Source: Luzula sylvatica
Lineage: Eukaryota > Streptophyta > Magnoliopsida > Poales > Juncaceae
Length of the DNA: 64,000 nt
Assembly (NCBI GenBank): GCA_946800325.1
Contig: OX326956.1
Location: 21,674,356-21,738,355 of the forward strand
Direction of reading: 5' to 3'
The notes under the pieces were generated by a model. That model did not search any database, had not been told where the DNA came from, and worked only from the letters and a program-made list of their open reading frames with translations. Positions 40,901 through 52,900 of the stretch are shown piece after piece (position 1 is the first letter of the stretch; the number at the start of each line of letters is the position of its first letter). The translations under genes and the position numbers were made by a program.

Positions 40901-43900
40901 AACACTAAGAAAGTTTGTTTTTCGATTCAAAACAAGATTTTAGCGCTTTGAGTAGTTCAAATAACGTGTTTTTAGATCATTTGTATCGTATCTTTAACTA
41001 CATAACTTTTCACCAAATTTCACAAACACTAAGAAAGTTTGTTTTTCGATTCAAAACAAGATTTTAACGCTTTGTGGAGCTCAAATGACTTGTTTTTAGA
41101 TCATTTGTATCGTATCTTTTACTACGTAAATTTTCACCAAATTTCACAAACACTAAGAAAGTTTGTTTTTCGATTCAAAACAAGATTTTAGGGCTTTGAG
41201 GAGTTCAAATAACATGTTTTTAGATCATTTGTATCGTATCTTTTACTACATAACTTTTCACAAAATATCACAAACATTACGAAAGTTTGATTTTCGATTC
41301 AAAACAAGATTTTAACGCTTTGAGGAGTTCAAATAACGTGTTTTTAGATCATTTGAATCGTATCTTTTACTACATAACTTTTCACCAAATTTCACAAACA
41401 TTACGAAAGTTTGTTTTTCGATTCAAAACAAGATTTTAACGCTTTGAGTAGTTCAAATAACGTGTTTTTAGATCATTTGTATCGTATCTTTTACTACATA
41501 ACTTTTCACCAAATTTCACAAACACTAAGAAAGTTTGTTTTTCGATTCAAAACAAGATTTTAACGCTTTGAGGAGCTCAAATAACTTGTTTTTAGATCAT
41601 TTGTATCGTATCTTTTACTACGTAACTTTTCACCAAATTTCACAAACACTAAGAAAGTTTGTTTTTCGATTCAAAACAAGATTTTAGCGCTTTGAGGAGT
41701 TCAAATAACATGTTTTTAGATCATTTGTATCATATCTTTTACTACATAACTTTTCACCAAATTTCACAAACATTACGAAAGTTTGTTTTTCGATTCAAAA
41801 CAAGTTTTAACGCTTTGAGGAGTTCAAATAACGTGTTTTTAGATCATTTGTATCGTATCTTCTACTACATAACTTTTCACCAAATTTCACAAACACTAAG
41901 AAAGTTTGTTTTTCGATTCAAAACAAGAATTTAGCGCTTTGAGGTGTTCAAATAACGTGTTTTTAGATCATTTGTATCGTATCTTTTACTACATAACTTT
42001 TCACCAAATTTCACAAACACTAATAAAGTTTGTTTTTCGATTCAAAACAAGATTTTAACGCTGTGAGGAGCTCAAATAACTTGTTTTTAGATCATTTGTA
42101 TCGTATCTTTTACTACGTAATTTTTCACCAAATTTCACAAACACTAAGAAAGTTTGTTTTTCGATTCAAAACAAGATTTTAGCGCTTTGAGGAGTTCAAA
42201 TAACATGTTTTTAGATCATTTGTATCGTATCTTTTACTACATAAATTTTCACCAAATTTCACAAACACTACGAAAGTTTGTTTTTCGATTCAAAACAAGA
42301 TTTTAACGCTTTGAGGAGTCCAAATAACGTGTTTTTAGATCATTTGTATCGTATCTTTTACTACATAACTTTTCACCAAATTTCACAAACACTAAGAAAC
42401 TTTGTTTTTCGATTCAAAACAAGATTTTAACGCTTTGAGTAGTTCAAATAACGTGTTTTTAGATCATTTGTATCGTATCTTTTACTACATAACTTTTCAC
42501 CAAATTTCACAAACACTAAGAAAGTTTGTTTTTCGATTCAAAACAAAATTTTAACGCTTTGAGGAGCTCAAATAACTTGTTTTTAGATCATTTGTATCGT
42601 ATCTTTTACTACGTAACTTTTCACCAAATTTCACAAACACTAAGAAAGTTTGTTTTTCGATTCAAAACAAGATTTTAGCGCTTTGAGGAGTTCAAATAAC
42701 ATGTTTTTAGATCATTTGTATCATATCTTTTACTACATAACTTTTCACCAAATTTCACAAACATTACGAAAGTTTGTTTTTCGATTCAAAACAAGTTTTA
42801 ACGCTTTGAGGAGTTCAAATAACGTGTTTTTAGATCATTTGTATCGTATCTTCTACTACATAACTTTTCACCAAATTTCACAAACACTAAGAAAGTTTGT
42901 TTTTCGATTCAAAACAAGAATTTAGCGCTTTGAGGTGTTCAAATAACGTGTTTTTAGATCATTTGTATCGTATCTTTTACTACATAACTTTTCACCAAAT
43001 TTCACAAACACTAATAAAGTTTGTTTTTCGATTCAAAACAAGATTTTAACGCTGTGAGGAGCTCAAATAACTTGTTTTTAGATCATTTGTATCGTATCTT
43101 TTACTACGTAATTTTTCACCAAATTTCACAAACACTAAGAAAGTTTGTTTTTCGATTCAAAACAAGATTTTAGCGCTTTGAGTAGTTCAAATAACGTGTT
43201 TTTAGATCATTTGTATCGTATCTTTAACTACATAACTTTTCACCAAATTTCACAAACACTAAGAAAGTTTGTTTTTCGATTCAAAACAAGATTTTAACGC
43301 TTTGTGGAGCTCAAATGACTTGTTTTTAGATCATTTGTATCGTATCTTTTACTACGTAAATTTTCACCAAATTTCACAAACACTAAGAAAGTTTGTTTTT
43401 CGATTCAAAACAAGATTTTAGGGCTTTGAGGAGTTCAAATAACATGTTTTTAGATCATTTGTATCGTATCTTTTACTACATAACTTTTCACAAAATATCA
43501 CAAACATTACGAAAGTTTGATTTTCGATTCAAAACAAGATTTTAACGCTTTGAGGAGTTCAAATAACGTGTTTTTAGATCATTTGAATCGTATCTTTTAC
43601 TACATAACTTTTCACCAAATTTCACAAACATTACGAAAGTTTGTTTTTCGATTCAAAACAAGATTTTAACGCTTTGAGTAGTTCAAATAACGTGTTTTTA
43701 GATCATTTGTATCGTATCTTTTACTACATAACTTTTCACCAAATTTCACAAACACTAAGAAAGTTTGTTTTTCGATTCAAAACAAGATTTTAACGCTTTG
43801 AGGAGCTCAAATAACTTGTTTTTAGATCATTTGTATCGTATCTTTTACTACGTAACTTTTCACCAAATTTCACAAACACTAAGAAAGTTTGTTTTTCGAT

Positions 43901-46852
43901 TCAAAACAAGATTTTAGCGCTTTGAGGAGTTCAAATAACATGTTTTTAGATCATTTGTATCATATCTTTTACTACATAACTTTTCACCAAATTTCACAAA
44001 CATTACGAAAGTTTGTTTTTCGATTCAAAACAAGTTTTAACGCTTTGAGGAGTTCAAATAACGTGTTTTTAGATCATTTGTATCGTATCTTCTACTACAT
44101 AACTTTTCACCAAATTTCACAAACACTAAGAAAGTTTGTTTTTCGATTCAAAACAAGAATTTAGCGCTTTGAGGTGTTCAAATAACGTGTTTTTAGATCA
44201 TTTGTATCGTATCTTTTACTACATAACTTTTCACCAAATTTCACAAACACTAATAAAGTTTGTTTTTCGATTCAAAACAAGATTTTAACGCTGTGAGGAG
44301 CTCAAATAACTTGTTTTTAGATCATTTGTATCGTATCTTTTACTACGTAATTTTTCACCAAATTTCACAAACACTAAGAAAGTTTGTTTTTCGATTCAAA
44401 ACAAGATTTTAGCGCTTTGAGGAGTTCAAATAACATGTTTTTAGATCATTTGTATCGTATCTTTTACTACATAAATTTTCACCAAATTTCACAAACACTA
44501 CGAAAGTTTGTTTTTCGATTCAAAACAAGATTTTAACGCTTTGAGGAGTCCAAATAACGTGTTTTTAGATCATTTGTATCGTATCTTTTACTACATAACT
44601 TTTCACCAAATTTCACAAACACTAAGAAACTTTGTTTTTCGATTCAAAACAAGATTTTAACGCTTTGAGTAGTTCAAATAACGTGTTTTTAGATCATTTG
44701 TATCGTATCTTTTACTACATAACTTTTCACCAAATTTCACAAACACTAAGAAAGTTTGTTTTTCGATTCAAAACAAAATTTTAACGCTTTGAGGAGCTCA
44801 AATAACTTGTTTTTAGATCATTTGTATCGTATCTTTTACTACGTAACTTTTCACCAAATTTCACAAACACTAAGAAAGTTTGTTTTTCGATTCAAAACAA
44901 GATTTTAGCGCTTTGAGGAGTTCAAATAACATGTTTTTAGATCATTTGTATCATATCTTTTACTACATAACTTTTCACCAAATTTCACAAACATTACGAA
45001 AGTTTGTTTTTCGATTCAAAACAAGTTTTAACGCTTTGAGGAGTTCAAATAACGTGTTTTTAGATCATTTGTATCGTATCTTCTACTACATAACTTTTCA
45101 CCAAATTTCACAAACACTAAGAAAGTTTGTTTTTCGATTCAAAACAAGAATTTAGCGCTTTGAGGTGTTCAAATAACGTGTTTTTAGATCATTTGTATCG
45201 TATCTTTTACTACATAACTTTTCACCAAATTTCACAAACACTAATAAAGTTTGTTTTTCGATTCAAAACAAGATTTTAACGCTGTGAGGAGCTCAAATAA
45301 CTTGTTTTTAGATCATTTGTATCGTATCTTTTACTACGTAATTTTTCACCAAATTTCACAAACACTAAGAAAGTTTGTTTTTCGATTCAAAACAAGATTT
45401 TAGCGCTTTGAGTAGTTCAAATAACGTGTTTTTAGATCATTTGTATCGTATCTTTAACTACATAACTTTTCACCAAATTTCACAAACACTAAGAAAGTTT
45501 GTTTTTCGATTCAAAACAAGATTTTAACGCTTTGTGGAGCTCAAATGACTTGTTTTTAGATCATTTGTATCGTATCTTTTACTACGTAAATTTTCACCAA
45601 ATTTCACAAACACTAAGAAAGTTTGTTTTTCGATTCAAAACAAGATTTTAGGGCTTTGAGGAGTTCAAATAACATGTTTTTAGATCATTTGTATCGTATC
45701 TTTTACTACATAACTTTTCACAAAATATCACAAACATTACGAAAGTTTGATTTTCGATTCAAAACAAGATTTTAACGCTTTGAGGAGTTCAAATAACGTG
45801 TTTTTAGATCATTTGAATCGTATCTTTTACTACATAACTTTTCACCAAATTTCACAAACATTACGAAAGTTTGTTTTTCGATTCAAAACAAGATTTTAAC
45901 GCTTTGAGTAGTTCAAATAACGTGTTTTTAGATCATTTGTATCGTATCTTTTACTACATAACTTTTCACCAAATTTCACAAACACTAAGAAAGTTTGTTT
46001 TTCGATTCAAAACAAGATTTTAACGCTTTGAGGAGCTCAAATAACTTGTTTTTAGATCATTTGTATCGTATCTTTTACTACGTAACTTTTCACCAATTTC
46101 ACAAACACTAAGAAAGTTTGTTTTTCGATTCAAAACAAGATTTTAGCGCTTTGAGGAGTTCAAATAACATGTTTTTAGATCATTTGTATCATATCTTTTA
46201 CTACATAACTTTTCACCAAATTTCACAAACATTACGAAAGTTTGTTTTTCGATTCAAAACAAGTTTTAACGCTTTGAGGAGTTCAAATAACGTGTTTTTA
46301 GATCATTTGTATCGTATCTTCTACTACATAACTTTTCACCAAATTTCACAAACACTAAGAAAGTTTGTTTTTCGATTCAAAACAAGAATTTAGCGCTTTG
46401 AGGTGTTCAAATAACGTGTTTTTAGATCATTTGTATCGTATCTTTTACTACATAACTTTTCACCAAATTTCACAAACACTAATAAAGTTTGTTTTTCGAT
46501 TCAAAACAAGATTTTAACGCTGTGAGGAGCTCAAATAACTTGTTTTTAGATCATTTGTATCGTATCTTTTACAACGTAATTTTTCACCAAATTTCACAAA
46601 CACTAAGAAAGTTTGTTTTTCGATTCAAAACAAGATTTTAGCGCTTTGAGGAGTTCAAATAACATGTTTTTAGATCATTTGTATCGTATCTTTTACTACA
46701 TAAATTTTCACCAAATTTCACAAACACTACGAAAGTTTGTTTTTCGATTCAAAACAAGATTTTAACGCTTTGAGGAGTCCAAATAACGTGTTTTTAGATC
46801 ATTTGTATCGTATCTTTTACTACATAACTTTTCACCAAATTTCGCAAACACT
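34959..46852. repeat. Homogeneous 18-mer higher-order repeat array (2230-bp period, 5.3 copies)
   Basis: Units start at 34959, 37191, 39421, 41651 and 43881, and a partial unit of six monomers runs from 46110. Spacings are 2232, 2230, 2230, 2230 and 2229 bp. Private variants recur once per unit: AGGGCTTTG at 36731, 38961, 41191, 43421 and 45651, and AAGAAACTTTG near 35702, 37932, 40162, 42392 and 44622. The few differences between units that I saw are a missing 1-bp deletion and a 1-bp insertion (CTTGTGTTTTAG, near 36383) in unit 1, CATTTTTATCG near 37770, and a 1-bp deletion (CACCAATTTC) near 46095. This near-identity implies very recent amplification, or an assembly effect. Confidence 0.9.
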
Positions 46853-49800
46853 AAGAAAGTTTGTTTTTCGATTCAAAAGAAGCTTTGAGGAGCTCAAATA
46901 ACGTGTTTTTAGATCATTTGTATCGTATCTTTTACTACATAACTTTTCACCAAATTTCACAAACACTAATAATATTTGTTTTTCGATTCAAAACAAGATT
47001 TTAATGCTTTGAGGAGCTCACATAACGTGTTTTTAGTTCATTTGTATCGTTTCTTTTACTATGTAACTTTTCACCAAATTTCACAAACACTAAGAAAGTT
47101 TGTTTTTCGATTCAAAACAAGATTTTAGCGCTTTGAGGAGTTCCAATAACGTGTTTTTAGATCATTTGTATCGTATCTTTTACTACATAACTTTTCACCA
47201 AATTTTACAAACACTAAGAAAGTTTGTTTTTCGATTCAAAACAAGATTTTATCGCTTTGAGGAGTTCAAATAACGTGTTTTTAGATCATTTGTATCGTAT
47301 CTTTTACTACATAACTTTTCACCAAATTTTACAAACACTAAGAAAGTTTGTTTTTCGATTCAAAACAAGATTTTAACGCTTTGTGGAGCTCAAATGACTT
47401 GTTTTTAGATCATTTGTATCGTATCTTTTACTACATAACTTTTCACCAAATTTCACAAACACTAAGAAAGTTTGTTTTTCGATTCAAAACAAGATTTTAA
47501 CGCTTTGAGGAGCTCACATCACGTGTTTTTAGTTCATTTGTATCGTATCTTTTACTACGTAACTTTTCACCAAATTTCACAAACACTAAGAAAGTTTGTT
47601 TTTCGATTCAAAACTAGATTTTAACGCCTTGAGGAGCTCAAATAACTTGTTTTTAGATCATTTGTATCGTATCTTTTACTACGTAATTTTTCACCAAATT
47701 TCACAAACACTAAGAAAATTTGTTTTTCGATTCAAAACAAGATTTTAGCGCTTTGAGGAGTTCAAATAACATGTTTTTAGATCATTTGTATCATATCTTT
47801 TACTACATAACTTTTCACCAAATTTCACAAACATTACGAAAGTTTGTTTTTCGATTCAAAACAAGATTTTAACGCGTTGAGGAGCTCAAATAACTTGTTT
47901 TTAGATCATTTGTATCGTATCTTTTACTACATAACTTTTCACCAAATTTCACAAACACTAAGAAAGTTTGTTTTTCGATTCAAAACAAGAATTTAGCGCT
48001 TTGAGTAGTTCAAATAACGTGTTTTTAGATCATTTGTATCGTATCTTCTACTACATAACTTTTCACCAAATTTCACAAACACTAAGAAAGTTTGTTTTTC
48101 GATTCAAAACAAGATTTTAACGCTTTGAGTAGTTCAAATAACGTGTTTTTAGATCATTTGTATCGTATCTTTTACTACGTAACTTTTCACCAAATTTCAC
48201 AAACACTAAGAAAGTTTGTTTTTCGATTCAAAACAAGATTTTAGCGCTTTGAGGAGTTCAAATAACATGTTTTTAGATCATTTGTATCATATCTTTTACT
48301 ACATAACTTTTCACCAAATTTCACAAACATTACGAAAGTTTGTTTTTCGATTCAAAACAAGATTTTAACGCGTTGAGGAGCTCAAATAACTTGTTTTTAG
48401 ATCATTTGTATCGTATCTTTTACTACATAACTTTTCACCAAATTTCACAAACACTAATAATATTAGTTTTTCGATTCAAAACAAGATTTTAACGCTTTGA
48501 GGAGCTCACATCACGTGTTTTGAGTTCATTTGTATCGTATCTTTTACTACGTAACTTTTCACCAAATTTCACAAACACTAAGAAAGTTTGTTTTTCGATT
48601 CAAAACTAGATTTTAACGCCTTGAGGAGCTCAAATAACTTGTTTTTAGATCATTTGTATCGTATCTTTTACTACGTAACTTTTCACCAAATTTCACAAAC
48701 ACTAAGAAAGTTTGATTTTCGATTCAAAACAAGATTTTAACGCTTTGGGGAGTTCAAATAACGTGTTTTTAGATCATTTGTATCGTATCTTTTACTACAT
48801 AACTTTTCACCAAATTTCACAAACACTAATAAAGTTTGTTTTTCGATTCAAAACAAGATTTTATCGCTTTGAGGAGTTCAAATAACGTGTTGTTAGATCA
48901 TTTGTATCGTATCTTTTACTACATAACTTTTCACCAAATTTCACAAACACTAATAATATTAGTTTTTCGATTCAAAACAAGATTTTAACGCTTTGAGGAG
49001 CTCACATCACGTGTTTTGAGTTCATTTGTATCGTATCTTTTACTACGTAACTTTTCACCAAATTTCACAAACACTAAGAAAGTTTGTTTTTCGATTCAAA
49101 ACTAGATTTTAACGCCTTGAGGAGCTCAAATAACTTGTTTTTAGATCATTTGTATCGTATCTTTTACTACGTAACTTTTCACCAAATTTCACAAACACTA
49201 AGAAAGTTTGATTTTCGATTCAAAACAAGATTTTAACGCTTTGGGGAGTTCAAATAACGTGTTTTTAGATCATTTGTATCGTATCTTTTACTACATAACT
49301 TTTCACCAAATTTCACAAACACTAATAAAGTTTGTTTTTCGATTCAAAACAAGATTTTAACGCTTTGAGTAGTTCAAATAACGTGTTTTTAGATCATTTG
49401 TATCGTATCTTTTACTACATAACTTTTCACCAAATTTCACAAACACTAAAAAAGTTTGTTTTTCGATGCAAACAAGATTTTAACGCTTTGTGGAGCTCAA
49501 ATAACTTGTTTTTAGATCATTCGTATCGTATCTTTTACTACGTAACTTTTCACCAAATTTCACAAACACTAAGAAAGTTTGTTTTTCGATTCAAAACAAG
49601 ATTTTAGCGCTTTGAGGAGTTCAAATAACATGTTTTTAGATCATTTGTATCATATCTTTTACTACATAACTTTTCACCAAATTTCACAAACATTACGAAA
49701 GTTTGTTTTTCGATTCAAAACAAGATTTTAACGCTTTGAGGAGCTCACATAATGTGTTTTTAGATCATTTGTATTGTTATCTTTTACTATGTAACTTTTC

Positions 49801-52800
49801 ACCAAATTTCACAAACACTAAGAAAGTTTGTTTTTCGATTCAAAACAAGATTTTATCGCTTTGAGGAGTTCAAATAACGTGTTTTTAGATCATTTGTATC
49901 GTATCTTTTACTACATAACTTTTCACCAAATTTCACAAACACTAAGAAAGTTTGTTTTTCGATTCAAAACAAGATTTTAACGCTTTGAGTAGTTCAAATA
50001 ACTTGTTTTTAGATCATTTGTATCGTATCTTTAACTACATAACTTTTCACCAAATTTCACAAACACTAAGAAATTTTGTTTTTCGATTCAAAACAAGATT
50101 TTAACGCTTTGTGGAGCTCAAATGACTTGTTTTTAGATCATTTGGATCGTATCTTTTACTACGTAACTTTTCACCAAATTTCACAAACACTAAGAAAGTT
50201 TGTTTTTCGATTCAAAACAAGATTTTTGCGCTTTGAGGAGTTCAAATAACATGTTTTTAGATCATTTGTATCGTATATTTTACTACATAACTTTTCACCA
50301 AATTTCACAAACATTACGAAAGTTTGTTTTTCGATTCAAAACAAGATTTTAACGCTTTGAGGAGTTCAAATAACGTGTTTTTAGATCATTTGTATCGTAT
50401 CTTCTACTACATAACTTTTCACCAAATTTCACAAACACTAAGAAAGTTTGTTTTTCGATTGAAAACAAGATTTTAGCGCTTTGAGGAGTTCAAATAACAT
50501 GTTTTTAGATGATTTGTATCATATCTTTTACTACATAACTTTTCACCAAATTTCACAAACACTAAGAAAGTTTGTTTTTCGATTCAAAACAAGATTTTAG
50601 CGCTTTGAGGAGTTCAAATAACTTGTTTTTAGATCATTTGTATCATATCTTTTACTACATAACTTTTCACCAAATTTCACAAACATTACGAAAGTTTGTT
50701 TTTCGATTCAAAACAAGATTTTAACGCTTTGAGGAGTTCAAATAACGTGTTTTTAGATCATTTGTATCGTATCTTCTACTACATAACTTTTCACCAAATT
50801 TCACAAATACTAAGAAAGTTTGTTTTTCGATTCAAAACAAGAATTTAGCGCTTTGAGGTGTTCAAATAACGTGTTTTTAGATCATTTGTATCGTATCTTT
50901 TACTACATAACTTTTCACCAAATTTCACAAACACAAATAAAGTTTGTTTTTCGATTCAAAACAAGATTTTAACGCTGTGAGGAGCTGAAATAACTTGTTT
51001 TTAGATCATTTGTATCGTATCTTTTACTACGTAATTTTTCACCAAATTTCACAAACACTAAGAAAGTTTGTTTTTCGATTCAAAACAAGATTTTAGCGCT
51101 TTGAGGAGTTCAAATAACATGTTTTTAGATCATTTGTATCGTATCTTTTACTACATAAATTTTCACCAAATTTCACAAACACTACGAAAGTTTGTTTTTC
51201 GATTCAAAACAAGATTTTAACGCTTTGAGGAGTCCAAATAACGTGTTTTTATATCATTTGTATCGTATCTTTTACTACATAACTTTTCACCAAATTTCAC
51301 AAACACTAAGAAAGTTTGTTTTTCGATTCAAAAGAAGCTTTGAACACTTTGAGGAGCTCAAATAACGTGTTTTTATATCATTTGTATCGTATCTTTTACT
51401 ACATAACTTTTCACCAAATTTCACAAACACTAATAATATTTGTTTTTCGATTCAAAACAAGATTTTAACGCTTTGAGGAGCTCACATCACGTGTTTTTAG
51501 TTCATTTGTATCGTATCTTTTACTACGTAACTTTTCACCAAATTTCACAAACACTAAGAAAGTTTGTTTTTCGATTCAAAACTAGATTTTAACGCCTTGA
51601 GGAGCTCAAATAACTTGTTTTTAGATCATTTGTATCGTATCTTTTACTACGTAATTTTTCACCAAATTTCACAAACACTAAGAAAATTTGTTTTTCGATT
51701 CAAAACAAGATTTTAGCGCTTTGAGGAGTTCAAATAACATGTTTTTAGATCATTTGTATCATATCTTTTACTACATAACTTTTCACCAAATTTCACAAAC
51801 ATTACGAAAGTTTGTTTTTCGATTCAAAACAAGATTTTAACGCGTTGAGGAGCTCAAATAACTTGTTTTTAGATCATTTGTATCGTATCTTTTACTACAT
51901 AACTTTTCACCAAATTTCACAAACACTAAGAAAGTTTGTTTTTCGATTCAAAACAAGAATTTAGCGCTTTGAGTAGTTCAAATAACGTGTTTTTAGATCA
52001 TTTGTATCGTATCTTCTACTACATAACTTTTCACCAAATTTCACAAACACTAAGAAAGTTTGTTTTTCGATTCAAAACAAGATTTTAACGCTTTGAGTAG
52101 TTCAAATAACGTGTTTTTAGATCATTTGTATCGTATCTTTTACTACGTAACTTTTCACCAAATTTCACAAACACTAAGAAAGTTTGTTTTTCGATTCAAA
52201 ACAAGATTTTAGCGCTTTGAGGAGTTCAAATAACATGTTTTTAGATCATTTGTAACATATCTTTTACTACATAACTTTTCACCAAATTTCACAAACATTA
52301 CGAAAGTTTGTTTTTCGATTCAAAACAAGATTTTAACGCGTTGAGGAGCTCAAATAACTTGTTTTTAGATCATTTGTATCGTATCTTTTACTACCTAACT
52401 TTTCACCAAATTTCACAAACACTAAGAAAGTTTGTTTTTCGATTCAAAACAAGATTTTATCGCTTTGAGGAGTTCAAATAACGTGTTGTTAGATCATTTG
52501 TATCGTATCTTTTACTACATAACTTTTCACCAAATTTCACAAACACTAAGAAAGTTTGTTTTTCGATTCAAAACAAGATTTTAACGCTTTGAGTAGTTCA
52601 AATAACGTGTTTTTAGATCATTTGTATCGTATCTTTTACTACATAACTTTTCACCAAATTTCACAAACACTAAAAAAGTTTGTTTTTCGATTCAAACAAG
52701 ATTTTAACGCTTTGTGGAGCTCAAATAACTTGTTTTTAGATCATTTGTATCGTATCTTTTACTACGTAACTTTTCACCAAATTTCACAAACACTAAGAAA

Positions 52801-52900
52801 TTTTGTTTTTCGATTCAAAACAAGATTTTAGCGCTTTGAGGAGTTCAAATAACATGTTTTTAGATCATTTGTATCGTATCTTTTACTACATAACTTTTCA
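46853..52900. repeat. Satellite segment right of the 18-mer array, local duplications
   Basis: It opens with a shortened monomer (GAAGCTTTGAGGAG, 9 bp missing). It contains a four-monomer tandem duplication (48456 and 48952, offset 496) built on AATAATATTAG monomers. It also contains a block with two CGCGTTGAGG monomers (47871 and 48367) that recurs at 51839 and 52335, an offset of exactly 32 monomers (3968 bp). The rare AAGAAATTTTG monomer is present again at 50068, followed by the usual order of variants for about 1.3 kb, so an incomplete super-repeat lies here. Confidence 0.7.

Noticed and set aside
626..52831. About thirty repeated open frames of 89-94 codons in the satellite, reading like MFFDSKQDF
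   Set aside because: They start at TTG, not ATG, span about two monomers and occur only because the 124-bp unit, sometimes shortened by 1 bp, happens to stay open. The period is not a multiple of three, so the frame shifts in every full monomer. They are shadows of the satellite, not a protein family.
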